Origin: Nemertoderma westbladi
Taxonomy: Eukaryota > Xenacoelomorpha > Nemertodermatida > Nemertodermatidae
Length of the DNA stretch: 64,000 nt
NCBI GenBank assembly: GCA_032718475.1
Contig: JAUCBJ010000644.1
Span: 1 to 64,000, forward strand
Direction: 5' to 3'
In this document: positions 28,301 to 43,300 of the stretch, piece by piece
Numbering within the stretch: the stretch's first letter is position 1
Layout of the letters: every line of letters begins with the position of its first letter
Translations under genes and position numbers: made by a program
Notes under the pieces: generated by a model
Seen by the model: the letters and a program-made list of their open reading frames with translations, nothing else
Database searches by the model: none
What the model was told of the DNA's origin: nothing

Positions 28301-31300
28301 TCCAGTGTTCGCTAATTGATTAATAAGCTTATTCCAGTGTTCGCTAATTGGTTAATAAACTTACAGTAGTGTTCACTATTTGATTATTTAACTTACTGCA
28401 GTGTTCGCTAATTGATTAATAAGCTTATTCCAGTGTTCGCTAATTGGTTAATAAACTTACAGTAGTGTTCACTATTTGATTATTTAACTTACTGCAGTGT
28501 TCGCTAATTGATTAATAAGCTTATTCCAGTGTTCGCTAATTGGTTAATAAACTTACAGTAGTGTTCACTATTTGATTATTTAACTTACTGCAGTGTTCGC
28601 TAATTGATTAATAAGCTTATTCCAGTGTTCGCTAATTGGTTAATAAACTTACTACAGTGTTCGCTAATTGATTAATAAGCTTATTCCAGTGTTCGCTAAT
28701 TGGTTAATAAACTTACTACAGTGTTCGCTAATTGATTAATAAGCTTATTCCAGTGTTCGCTAATTGGTTAATAAACTTACAGTAGTGTTCACTATTTGAT
28801 TATTTAACTTACTGCAGTGTTCGCTAATTGATTAATAAGCTTATTCCAGTGTTCGCTAATTGGTTAATAAACTTACAGTAGTGTTCACTATTTGATTATT
28901 TAACTTACTGCAGTGTTCGCTAATTGATTAATAAGCTTATTCCAGTGTTCGCTAATTGGTTAATAAACTTACAGTAGTGTTCACTATTTGATTATTTAAC
29001 TTACTGCAGTGTTCGCTAATTGATTAATAAGCTTATTCCAGTGTTCGCTAATTGGTTAATAAACTTACAGTAGTGTTCACTATTTGATTATTTAACTTAC
29101 TGCAGTGTTCGCTAATTGATTAATAAGCTTATTCCAGTGTTCGCTAATTGGTTAATAAACTTACTACAGTGTTCGCTAATTGATTAATAAGCTTATTCCA
29201 GTGTTCGCTAATTGGTTAATAAACTTACTACAGTGTTCGCTAATTGATTAATAAGCTTATTCCAGTGTTCGCTAATTGGTTAATAAACTTACAGTAGTGT
29301 TCACTATTTGATTATTTAACTTACTGCAGTGTTCGCTAATTGATTATTTAACTTACTGCAGTGTTCACTAATTGATTATTTAACTTACTGCAGTGTTCGC
29401 TATTTGATTATTTAACTTACTGCAGTGTTCGCTATTTGATTATTTAACTTACTGCAGTGTTCGCTATTTGATTATTTAACTTACTGCAGTGTTCGCTAAT
29501 TGATTAATAAGCTTATTCCAGTGTTCGCTAATTGGTTAATAAACTTACAGTAGTGTTCACTATTTGATTATTTAACTTACTGCAGTGTTCGCTATTTGAT
29601 TATTTAACTTACTGCAGTGTTCGCTAATTGATTAATAAGCTTATTCCAGTGTTCGCTAATTGGTTAATAAACTTACAGTAGTGTTCACTATTTGATTATT
29701 TAACTTACTGCAGTGTTCGCTATTTGATTATTTAACTTACTGCAGTGTTCGCTAATTGATTAATAAGCTTATTCCAGTGTTCGCTAATTGGTTAATAAAC
29801 TTACAGTAGTGTTCACTATTTGATTATTTAACTTACTGCAGTGTTCGCTATTTGATTATTTAACTTACTGCAGTGTTCGCTAATTGATTAATAAGCTTAT
29901 TCCAGTGTTCGCTAATTGGTTAATAAACTTACAGTAGTGTTCACTATTTGATTATTTAACTTACTGCAGTGTTCGCTATTTGATTATTTAACTTACTGCA
30001 GTGTTCACTATTTGATTATTTAACTTACTGCAGTGTTCACTATTTGATTATTTAACTTACTGCAGTGTTCACTATTTGATTATTTAACTTACTGCAGTGT
30101 TCGCTAATTGATTATTTAACTTACTGCAGTGTTCACTATTTGATTATTTAACTTACTGCAGTGTTCACTATTTGATTATTTAACTTACTGCAGTGTTCGC
30201 TATTTGATTATTTAACTTACTGCAGTGTTCACTATTTGATTATTTAACTTACTGCAGTGTTCACTATTTGATTATTTAACTTACTGCAGTGTTCGCTAAT
30301 TGATTATTTAACTTACTGCAGTGTTCACTATTTGATTATTTAACTTACTGCAGTGTTCGCTAATTGATTATTTAACTTACTGCAGTGTTCACTATTTGAT
30401 TATTTAACTTACTGCAGTGTTCGCTAATTGATTATTTAACTTACTGCAGTGTTCACTATTTGATTATTTAACTTACTGCAGTGTTCGCTAATTGATTATT
30501 TAACTTACTGCAGTGTTCACATATTGATTATTTAACTTACTGCAGTGTTCGCTAATTGATTATTTAACTTACTGCAGTGTTCACTATTTGATTATTTAAC
30601 TTACTGCAGTGTTCGCTAATTGATTATTTAACTTACTGCAGTGTTCACTATTTGATTATTTAACTTACTGCAGTGTTCGCTAATTGATTATTTAACTTAC
30701 TGCAGTGTTCACTATTTGATTATTTAACTTACTGCAGTGTTCGCTAATTGATTATTTAACTTACTGCAGTGTTCGCTAATTGATTATTTAACTTACTGCA
30801 GTGTTCGCTAATTGATTATTTAACTTACTGCAGTGTTCGCTATTTGATTATTTAACTTACTGCAGTGTTCGCTAATTGATTATTTAACTTACTGCAGTGT
30901 TCGCTATTTGATTATTTAACTTACTGCAGTGTTCGCTAATTGATTATTTAACTTACTGCAGTGTTCGCTAATTGATTATTTAACTTACTGCAGTGTTCGC
31001 TAATTGATTATTTAACTTACTGCAGTGTTCGCTAATTGATTATTTAACTTACTGCAGTGTTCGCTATTTGATTATTTAACTTACTGCAGTGTTCGCTAAT
31101 TGATTATTTAACTTACTGCAGTGTTCGCTAATTGATTATTTAACTTACTGCAGTGTTCGCTATTTGATTATTTAACTTACTGCAGTGTTCGCTAATTGAT
31201 TATTTAACTTACTGCAGTGTTCGCTAATTGATTATTTAACTTACTGCAGTGTTAGCTAATTGATTATTTAACTTACTGCAGTGTTCGCTATTTGATTATT

Positions 31301-34300
31301 TAACTTACTGCAGTGTTCGCTAATTGATTATTTAACTTACTGCAGTGTTCGCTATTTGATTATTTAACTTACTGCAGTGTTCGCTAATTGATTATTTAAC
31401 TTACTGCAGTGTTCGCTAATTGATTATTTAACTTACTGCAGTGTTCGCTAATTGATTATTTAACTTACTGCAGTGTTCGCTAATTGATTATTTAACTTAC
31501 TGCAGTGTTCGCTATTTGATTATTTAACTTACTGCAGTGTTCGCTAATTGATTATTTAACTTACTGCAGTGTTCGCTAATTGATTATTTAACTTACTGCA
31601 GTGTTCACTATTTGATTATTTAACTTACTGCAGTGTTCACTATTTGATTATTTAACTTACTGCAGTGTTCGCTATTTATTATTTAACTTACTGCAGTGTT
31701 CACTATTTGATTATTTAACTTACTGCAGTGTTCACTATTTGATTATTTAACTTACTGCAGTGTTCGCTAATTGATTATTTAACTTACTGCAGTGTTCACT
31801 ATTTGATTATTTAACTTACTGCAGTGTTCGCTAATTGATTATTTAACTTACTGCAGTGTTCACTATTTGATTATTTAACTTACTGCAGTGTTCGCTAATT
31901 GATTATTTAACTTACTGCAGTGTTCACTATTTGATTATTTAACTTACTACAGTGTTCGCTAATTGATTATTTAACTTACTGCAGTGTTCACATATTGATT
32001 ATTTAACTTACTGCAGTGTTCGCTAATTGATTATTTAACTTACTGCAGTGTTCGCTATTTTATTATTTAACTTACTGCAGTGTTCGCTAATTGATTATTT
32101 AACTTACTGCAGCGTTCACTATTTGATTATTTAACTTACTGCAGTGTTCGCTAATTGATTATTTAACTTACTGCAGTGTTCACTATTTGATTATTTAACT
32201 TACTGCAGTGTTCGCTAATTGATTATTTAACTTACTGCAGTGTTCACTATTTGATTATTTAACTTACTGCAGTGTTCGCTAATTGATTATTTAACTTACT
32301 GCAGTGTTCGCTAATTGATTATTTAACTTACTGCAGTGTTCGCTAATTGATTATTTAACTTACTGCAGTGTTCGCTATTTGATTATTTAACTTACTGCAG
32401 TGTTCGCTAATTGATTATTTAACTTACTGCAGTGTTCGTTATTTGATTATTTAACTTACTGCAGTGTTCGCTAATTGATTATTTAACTTACTGCAGTGTT
32501 CGCTAATTGATTATTTAACTTACTGCAGTGTTCGCTAATTGATTATTTAACTTACTGCAGTGTTCGCTAATTGATTATTTAACTTACTGCAGTGTTCGCT
32601 ATTTGATTATTTAACTTACTGCAGTGTTCGCTAATTGATTATTTAACTTACTGCAGTGTTCGCTAATTGATTATTTAACTTACTGCAGTGTTCGCTATTT
32701 GATTATTTAACTTACTGCAGTGTTCGCTAATTGATTATTTAACTTACTGCAGTGTTCGCTAATTGATTATTTAACTTACTGCAGTGTTCGCTAATTGATT
32801 ATTTAACTTACTGCAGTGTTCGCTAATTGATTATTTAACTTACTGCAGTGTTCGCTAATTGATTATTTAACTTACTGCAGTGTTCGCTAATTGATTATTT
32901 AACTTACTGCAGTGTTCGCTATTTGATTATTTAACTTACTGCAGTGTTCGCTAATTGATTATTTAACTTACTGCAGTGTTCGCTAATTGATTATTTAACT
33001 TACTGCAGTGTTCGCTAATTGATTATTTAACTTACTGCAGTGTTCGCTATTTGATTATTTAACTTACTGCAGTGTTCACTATTTGATTATTTAACTTACT
33101 GCAGTGTTCGCTAATTGATTAATAAGCTTATTCCAGTGTTCGCTAATTGGTTAATAAACTTACAGTAGTGTTCACTATTTGATTATTTAACTTACTGCAG
33201 TGTTCGCTAATTGATTAATAAGCTTATTCCAGTGTTCGCTAATTGGTTAATAAACTTACAGTAGTGTTCACTATTTGAGTATTTAACTTACTGCAGTGTT
33301 CACTATTTGATTATTTAACTTACTGCAGTGTTCGCTAATTGCCTCAAAATCTCTCCACTCAACATCGACAACGGATCCGTCTACACCATTTACAATGCCA
33401 ATGATTATCTCCTGAGAGTTACACTTATGGGCGTAAGCAGCCATGGCAGTACAGCGAGTCCGTGACTCAATTCCAGCCTCATTGCTGTTAAAAAGTAAAA
33501 TTAATGTAATGTTCATAATGTAAATATTTTATTGTAGACCAAATTTTAATTCATTTTTACTCCAGATATCTGGAAATTAAATATATACAATAATTGTTCA
33601 AAAAGTAAAATTAACATATTTATATTTTTGTTTTGTGTTATATTAAATAAATTATTGTTGAAGGTGTTAAAAATATATGTTTGTTTATTGTTTTATTGTA
33701 GTAGGAGGAAAAAATAATTGATAGTGAGTTTGTCGCGAAAACAATTAGTTCGAATGTTCTATAGATCCATATATATATCCAAATAGCCAAATATATTTAT
33801 TAGCTTACTGTACATATGAAAATTTATAATATGAATTACAGCAAAATGTATACGCTGTAAGTGATTGAGGTCTGTATCTTGCAACACGTGGACGTGTTGA
33901 TTGATGGAGATGAGTATCACACAACTGTGTTGCTCAAATAGGTAAAATGCGCCGCTAAATGTCTTTAACATGAAAACTTGAAACTATTTATTTTGATCAT
34001 ATAAGAATGGTTGACATTTGTTTCTAAAATAAAAAAATGCTTTGAATTTGCAATTCTTCAATTAATTTTGGTTCTTTTGTAACTTTCGTATTGAACGATG
34101 ACAGTCAAATAACATAATACAACGGATGTTCCTTTAATTCTCACCTACAATAATCCCAAAGACAATTTTTGTAGTAAATTTCAACATCAACTTCAGCGTG
34201 GCAAGCGGCAAATGGTCCGTCAGGTCTTTTCAGTATATCACAATATTCCCTGGCTGCTAAAACATTCTATAGAAATAACAAGTAACTGATATTATATGAT

Positions 34301-37300
34301 TTATAACAATATTTCCTACTATTGAGTATTGTAATTTAATATTCGGATTATTACTTCGGATTTAATCCTGGGTAGTATTTTATCTAAAAAATATATTATA
34401 ATAAAATAGATTTATATTATCTTGAAAATGCAATATCACCTTGGAATAAAGGGCGCATGTGTCGAACATTTCTGGAGCTGGAGAACATCTCGAATCGTGT
34501 CGGAAACTGTCGCCAAATGCTTCTATGTCCATCTCGGGAGCCTCATCGGCGCCCTTAAAGTCATCACCAACGTTGTCGTTGTATCTACCGCAAAGGCCGC
34601 TAACAACCTGAAAAATAAATTCCATGACTCAAATAATATAAGAATAATTTAATAAAGTTAATAAAACAACTTAACCGGTGGTAAAAAAAAACATTATAAT
34701 TATTTCCATAAAAGAAGTTATTTTTAATCTACAATTTACCAAAATGGTATGTCGTGCATGATTGACCATTTAAAGCTTATGTGAAATTGTAGAAAACCTT
34801 AATAATTGTATTAAACGCATTCCACTTTACTTCTTGTGGAGTTTTGTGCCTTTATAGTGAGTGACACCAGTATTTCAGTATTACAAATATTTCAATAACA
34901 AACAAACATGGCACCGGTAGAATGTACAGTTAATATTTTTAGGTTACATATTTATATAGTACCTGTCCCTTAAACATTGGGTTCAAGGTAACGTAGATTC
35001 GGTTGAAGTTATCGAAGAGGATATGGAGTTCCGAAGTGACGAGGAAGTGAGTGTACATGGAGGAACGCTTCCTCACATAAAACCCGCTCTCGGAATCGTA
35101 ATAGGGAAGAGTTTTATCGCTACCATCTGAAATGTGCGGAGAATATAAGTAGAAATGATATCATTAAAAATATTGGCTCTTCAATAATAATGTTAAATAG
35201 GTAAAATATACATACATGAAGTAAAATAATGTAGAAAAGGAAAAACAAAATGAAAAAAAGTTAGATATCATTTACCACATTGTAGTACTTTCAACCACTA
35301 AATTTAATTCTTGGAACAGAAAATGAATAATTTTCTTAACGTTCCAAATAAAAAGATGTACAGGCAAAAAAATTTTAAACCCTTTCAAATTCGGATATTT
35401 GAAAAGACCTGCGAGCTAGGAATTTCAGCTACGGCATTGTGTCAATCTGCAGTCTGTTCAATACCTCTCGTTTTTACTAACCCTGGGTAACCACTCCATC
35501 CCTTAGAACAATAATAGTGTTGTTGTAAACGATTGTTATCGACTTTAAGCAGTTGATGTCCTTGACACAGTCGTGACTTTGCATTCGAATTTCAAATAAT
35601 CCATCTCGATGCTACGATATACATAATTGTAATAATAATTACTGTTTATGAAAGTTAATTTATATTGAATATTCTACGTTTCTACGTGTATATGAATATA
35701 ATAATAAATATTGGACCTTTTGTCTCTACAAATACATGGATACAAGTGAACAAAAGGTATATCATATTTTCCTAAAAATTACGGACTTTTTACCTTCAGA
35801 TAAATTGACTTATTATCCTAAACATTTTGCGGACGAACTCGTACTGTAGGGCTTATAATGCTTCAAACCTGCCGTCGATAATCCGTCAACAACCGAAATT
35901 CGTTTCATTTGTGGTACATTTTTGGCCTTCTGGTACAATCAGACATACCAACATAACATGTTTAGATATAATTAATTGTTATACATAATAACGTCGAGTA
36001 ACTCACCCGCGCTAATACATATTCGCACTTTCCAAGATAATCATAATATTGACCGTCGAATGTTTTAAAGTGGCCGTGTCCCAAAATCTCGCAAGTTGAG
36101 TCACAAGGGTGTCTGTTACATTCCCATTTACCGGCCTGACATGTGCTGAAATATATCGAATATAGTAAAATAATTTAATTCATACAATTCAAAATAAGTT
36201 TAATTAAATTATGAATTGTAACCGTGAAAAACACAAAATTTGTACAGACGTACTTTTAGATTCAGAATACATTCTTTATACTAGCAGACTAACCATTCGT
36301 TACACAAATTTTTTATTGTGTCGCCAGATTTGTACGGTTTGTTATGGTAGTAACAACCACAGTCTTCTGCTTTTACGCAAGATTTACTTGTTTTATTGTA
36401 GTAGAAACCATCCTTGCAAAAACAACCAGGAACCTAGAATAATATGCATAACAATAATATTATACAGATTAAAGGGCAAATATAGTTCATGTACTAGTAG
36501 TACCAACAGTTTATGTACTAGTACCAATCGCTCATAAAGTAGTACCAATAGTGCAAGTATTAGTACAATAGTTATTGTTCTCTTTCCAATAGTTCATGTA
36601 CTAGTACCTATTGTAACAATACTATATTTCGGTACTATTTCATAAACTAATAACAATAATTTATGTACTAGTACCAAACGTTCATGTACAGTATAAGTAC
36701 CACATTTCATGTATCAAAAGGTACAAAAGGTCATCTATTACAACTAAAATTTCATGTATTAGTACCAATAGTTCATGGGCTAATGGCAAACTTTCCTGTA
36801 CTACTAGTACCAATAGTAGAGGTACGAATACCAAAGGATCTTGTATTAGTACCAATATATCGAGAACTAACACATATAACATACCTTTTCATCATAACAA
36901 CTGTCAGGCATTTGGTTGCTGGCATATATGCACGTCTTCAAACAGGATGGCCCATCGTATCTATACGACATGTTAGGCCCTGGACACTGGGGTTCTGGAA
37001 TATATTAATTAATTATTAACATGTTATGCGATGGACTCTGGGGTTCTGGAATATATTATTTAATTATTAACATGTTAGGCGATGGCCACTGGAGTTTTGG
37101 ACAATATTAATTATTTATTATGAGTTGAAATTAGAAGAACATTTGAAAAAGCATTAAAACCATAAAAAAAATTAAAAAAAAAATCCAAGAAAATATATAT
37201 TTTAAAAATATTTTATACTCCATAAAAGATAACTTTAATTTTTTATATTATTATCATATTAAGTAGGCTAGATTTTTGATATTATATTTATTATATTTTG

Positions 37301-40300
37301 AAAATTTGAATAAGATAAATTCACACATTTGTTTTATTTAATTACGCAGTTTGTTTCAGTTTCGGAGAAAGTCATCATTTACAATTAAAAGAATACCAAT
37401 GTAATTTCCATGCCAACTTACCGCATTTAAATTCGTCGTTCCATTGCAAACTGATACCGCCGGCAACGCATTGTAGTTTTACGAGTCGTAGTATAGTGCA
37501 TTTAGCGGTTTCCATCTCGTATGTGTCTTCATACGAAATTGAACACAAATCGTAAAGACAATCGTAAATGAACTCGTTGGTATTCATCTGAAAATAAATT
37601 AGAAATTATTTTAATTGAAAAGAACAATATTATTTTAAAAAATATAATCATTTTTTTAGTCAACTTAAGTAAAGTGTAGTTATCTAATATTGATATGATA
37701 TACAAAAATTAATATATAATATACAATATATAACTCGAGAGAGAGAGCCAGCAAGCCGGCTATAAGAAGACCGTCAGACCCTAAGAAGGACAGTTTGACT
37801 GTGTTATAGCGGCACATACACTTAATCTCTCAACAAGTAAGTCCTAACGCTCTTCTAATTAAATGCAATATGATGATATCTCGGAAACCAATCATATAAT
37901 TTTGTTTAATGTCATTGTACATTTTGGTGAATCTACATCCAACGATATATCATATTCCATATTTCGGATGGCAGGTGAACCGGTAAAATCAGACTTTACA
38001 AAAAATTTCAAGTCAATACCAATGTGCACAATCACACAGACAAACAAACAAACATACTTTTTTTTACAACAATAAGCCCTAACGGTCTTCTAGTAATAAT
38101 ATACTTACCACTTCGCCACATTCTTCCAGTGAGGGATCCTTTATCATGTTACATGTTTGGAGAGCGAAATCCTTTTGTTCTTGAGTGACGGTACTTTTAA
38201 TACACGGGTGTTCTACTTCCGCTAAATCACGGCATTGCGGGTTCGATTCGTCAGACACCTAGAATACAAAATCGGTTGTTAGTATGAATAAGAACCATAA
38301 GGTAAATAAATTATAGTCATTTTTTCCTTTCAATGTCAATTTCACCTTTACATAAATTATTGTTTGCTGGAAAATTTCATCCATTTGTTCGACATTTTAA
38401 GTTGTTTATATCCCGACACAAGGTGATAATGGAGGAAAAATAACAAAACTTGACAAAAAATAGGAAAAAATATAGAATGCAATTCAAATAAATGCAACGC
38501 AATAAAGAGTGAAATATTATTTCCTCGCCACATGTAAAATTATCTCACTGGCAAACTATTTGCTTATGGATTGAATAATGATACGTGTGTTATAGATTGT
38601 TGAGTTAGGGATGGTAAGAGAGATTGACAATCAACTAAAATCACACAAGGGCGTTTTTAGTGAAAGGAACAGGTTACACGTCTAACCATAACAAAAGAGA
38701 GTAAAGAGCACAAGTTTTGTTCAAAGTATTTTGTCCAGACCAGTTTGTTAATTGTGTCGTATTTCCCTTGCGGTGGGTTCAATTTAGATTGAGTCAATAT
38801 GCAAACGTTACATTGCGGTATGTAAAACCAAACTGTAAAAGGTAATAGTAAACAACCTATAAATGAATATAATGAGTTTACATAGAATGCGCCGGTTACC
38901 TTCCAAGAATTAGCGAATTGACTGGCGTATCGAGCGAAATTACCGCCCCGAGTTCGGAATTCATCATTTCGAGAATTTGTAAAAGTTCCACATAATCCTG
39001 TAAATATAGAAAGGAAGTAAATATAGTGAGATATTATTACAATACAAACAATTAAATTTACAATTATTAACAAGATACGGTGGAAACTTCGGAATAATTA
39101 AAAATCTAACAATTACATTTGATATGAATTTCAGGTAAATAATGTAAGAATATGTAATAATAATGGTAGACCAGGTGTAGTAAGTTTAATTTATCAACCG
39201 GTATTCAATTTAAACTAAAATGTTCTTTTGCACATTGACTTTAATAGTAATTTACTTATCACGAAATACCTTTATATGTGTGGGTTTTTCGTATGAATAA
39301 TAATTGTTCTCTTAAAAAACTTAAAAGAAATCCAAATAAGTCAATATATTTCGGATAAATATGGTATTAAAATACCCCAAAATTTAATTTAATTTTATAT
39401 TCCAGAACTAATATTATTTACCTTCGGTTTTGCCCATATTTTCTTTCTCCATTGTAATGAAAACAGAACCTCCTTCGTAAATTTTCATGGACATACCGAA
39501 AGTAGACCGAGCATCCAGTTTAACCTGATCCCCGACCTGACTCAATCCTCTGTAATCAATGAAAGTTACGAAATTGTTTTTTATCTTGGATATAAAACAT
39601 GATAATATTTGCTATTGTATGTGATAATAATAATATATCATACATGGTAATACGAAAAGAATCTATATACCTTATGGATGATCCCGAAGCGAAGTCCACC
39701 AGAACGCCGTTGTCGTAAACAGCTGTCCCGACGAATTTAACGACATTTCCATTAGAGAAACGAATGGTAACTGTTTTAACGCAATCGTCATACCTCAAAC
39801 AATTTTTCATATCCAGTTCCACCTAAAAATTAATTAACGGACGCTTTAAAACATATTAATTAATTATTATCTTTATCTGTTATATTTTTACAATTTGCCG
39901 TCATAAATATTTTCGATTCCTATATAATTTTAGTTACTTCTTAAATGTGAGACGCTTTTATCCGTATTAGGCCACGTAATGCCCGTTCACTACCATGTCT
40001 GACAAAAAATCCTTCAACTCTGTTTCCTAAAGGAATACCTGTTCACCACTTCCAGTCTGTTTCCTAAAGGAATGCCTGTACACCACCCTGAGTGATCTTC
40101 CACAGTAAATCCTTCAACTCTGTTTCCTAAACGAATGCCTGTTCACCACTTCCAGTCTGTTTCCTAACTACTACTAGGATCGGCATGCTGCATTGCAGCT
40201 GCATTTTTAAGAATGCTGTGCCGGCTTATCGACAAAATCGCACCGCCACAACTCCCTATCACCCATGACATTTGCTAGATCATCCGCATCTTCAAGGCCA

Positions 40301-43300
40301 GTGTCCTTTAAGATGCGTCTCAAGAAAGTCATGGGTTGTCCACCATGCTTATTCACTCCATGAGGCTGCCAAAGTACAAGATTATGCACTGGCTGGTCCT
40401 CACGGCGAAAGCAATGTCCTGCAAAGCGGAGCCGATTTTGTTCTAGTGTCAAGCTTGGGGGAACCAATGAGACACCTCCAATGTTATATAGTGTCTGGTT
40501 GGAGATGTGTGCATTGTACTTGACACAATGTACCCGGCGTAGCATTCTTGTGAATGTGCCATCCAGAGATTTGGTGTCCTCAGCAGTTAGAGCCCAGCAT
40601 GGACTCCCGTAGAGGAGTACTGGAACTACTGCTGCTCTAAATAATCGGACCTTAAGTTTCCGATTAATTCTAGGTGACTTCCAAATCCTGGAAAGCCTAT
40701 TCAAGGCTGCCCATGCCTTTCCCTTACGTATTCGAAGGTCCTCACCTGACTTCCGGATCCATGATCCCAGGTAACAGAAGTCGTCCACATGCTCAAGCAT
40801 ACCATCCTTTGAGCTTATGCTCATCCGATCAGAGACTTGCTGAGGACTTTCAAAGTTAACTGTCAGAATTTTGGTCTTTCTGGAGTTAATAAAAAGACCA
40901 ACACTAGAAGCAGCATGTTCTAATGAGCTGAGGAGCCGCTGGGCTCCCTCTAATGATTCTGAGAGTACTCCTAAGTCATCAGCAAAGTCTAGATCAGTTA
41001 GGTACTTGGCAGGATTTCCTCGACTTCTGGAGCCAGTAGGTGGAGTTATCATCACCCCATCATCATTATGATGATCTAAGGACATGCGTAGAACATAGTC
41101 AACCACAATAATGAACAAGAATGGTGCAAGTGTGTCTCCTTGGAGGACGCCCCATAACACTTCAAATGGTTCTGTGTCACCGTCAACAGTAGACACAAAT
41201 GTTGTTGAACCATCGTATACTGATCTGATTGCTGCAATAATTTCATCAGGAATCCCATATAATGAAAGTATGCTGAACATACGTGAGCGAGAGACTGAAT
41301 CAAAGGCCTTGAAGAAGTCAACAAAGATAACAGCCAGATGCCTGTCTTTCTTTTTTGATAACTCTTCAATTATCCTTCTAAGTGCCAAAATGGGCTCCAT
41401 GGTCCCACGACCTTTACGGAACCCATTCTGATTTCCACGTAGCAGTCTCTCAATGGGATCCCTGATGCGATTTAATAGAATTCTATTGTATAGTTTTGCA
41501 GCAATCGAGATCAATGAGATTCCCCGAAAAGAACCATAGAGTGTTAGGTTGCCTTTCTTGGGAACTGGCACCAACTTATTTGTTTTCATTTCTTGTGGGA
41601 CTCTTGTTGTACGGTACATGTCTACTATGATGGGATAGATGAGCTTTAAACACTCAGGTATTTTAAAGACCTCAGGGGGAACACCATCTACTCCACTGGC
41701 ACGATTGGTCTTAATGCTCTTTGCAGCAGCATTCACTTCTGCAAAGGAGATATCGCCAATGGGAATATCTGGGAGTACAGACTCAGACACTTTTACTTCT
41801 ATAAAGTTATCAGGCAATACCCTGTCATTATTGAGGAGCTTTTCAAAGTGGGCTTTCCAACCATTGAGGCGATCGGCTGGTGATTCAGCCTTAACCTTGG
41901 TGGTTGGTTGGCTTTTCCGCCCAGTAAGCAGATTGATCGATTTCCATGCCTGGGATGATTGCCTGCTGTCGTCAGCATCATTGATGGCATCAACCTGTTG
42001 GTTTATTAGCTCCTGTAGATTAACAGAGTACTGCCTGTTCAGGGACCTAGATGCAGCTTTAACTGCATTCTTGGCCACTGTAGTCTGTTTGAGTCGGGAC
42101 TCTTTCTGCGCCTTATGAAGGTCATTTCGGCACTTCTGAATTTTGTTGTCAGTCCAGGGGGCCCTTTTCCTGTTTCGAGGGTATACAGGAACTGTTTCTG
42201 CAGCTGCTAACTTAACTGCTTCTGTAAAGGCAGTATAGCCCTCACAGTGATCTGCCGCCTCAGAGGCAAGAGCCTCATACCTGTTGCTCAGCTGTAGTGT
42301 GAAGCTGGATCTCACACTTGGCTGTTGCAACAGAGAGGACCAGTCATGCCGTGGCAAGGCAGATTTCGTTGTTCTGCTAGCACGCAGACTAAGTCTTACC
42401 TTGGCCACAATAAGGCGGTGATCACTGGAGAAGGGTCGAAGTGTAAATGCATTACAGTCTTGTATAGAGCTCCTGTATTTCCTACGAAACAGAATATGGT
42501 CTATCTGGGACTTGTGACCACTGGGTCCACTATGAGTCCATAGCTTTCCAGTTCGCTTCTTGAACTGGGTTCCAGCCGAAAACAATCCATTTCCAGAGAT
42601 AAAATCCTGAAGATGGACAGAATTTCGGTTAACACTATTGCTATAGACCCAGGGCGATGTCGGTGATTGATGCAGACTTGCATTAAAGTCTCCCAGGAAT
42701 GTTAAGAATGCATGCTGATCCACTCCATCAGTAGCTGCTTGTAGATTGTGGTAGAAATTTTCCACCTCCTCTACAGGGGCAACACTAGTTGGAGAGTAGC
42801 ACACAATCAGAACCACCTTAGGAAACTTCTTAGCCAGTCTTCCAGAACATGAGAAGTGGCAACGGATGATGCGGTTAGAGATTTGGTCTATTTTGTCCAA
42901 TGCTGCATGTGCAGTTGGATTCATCAATAGACCAATTCCACCATTGCCACTATCATCTGCTGACGCGAGGGCGAGTCGCCAACCACCCCCCATGTCCTTA
43001 ATCAGAACCTCATCAGTCTGTCCAGTCTGCATTCGGTGCTCTTGAACACCCACTGCGCTAAGAGAAAGCTTATCTGCCAAGGCAGTCAGCTCACCTTGTC
43101 GCATTGGGGACCCGAGTGTTAGGGTGTTTACTGAGGCTAGTCTTGTGACTTGCCTCAGATTCACCAATGGCTTTGTTGGTCGGTGTGGAACATGAGAGTA
43201 GCCTCCAACTCCAGAATCCCTCTCCCCATCACAATCTGGCCTTCCTGGTGACCCAGGGTTTGGGCCAGAAAGGTCATCAGGAAAGGGACTCAAAGAATTG

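Noticed and set aside
5355-33323. Tandem arrays as CRISPR arrays
   Set aside because: Units are contiguous with no variable spacers, the genome is eukaryotic, and no cas genes are present.
37842-38095. A 30-base direct repeat flanking about 225 bases in the intron between exons 10 and 11
   Set aside because: The match (around CCTAACGxTCTTCTA) is imperfect and no transposon ends were seen, so it was not called as an insertion.
40272-42118. Several plus-strand frames of 60-159 codons
   Set aside because: They lie opposite the intact LINE coding sequence and show no protein features.
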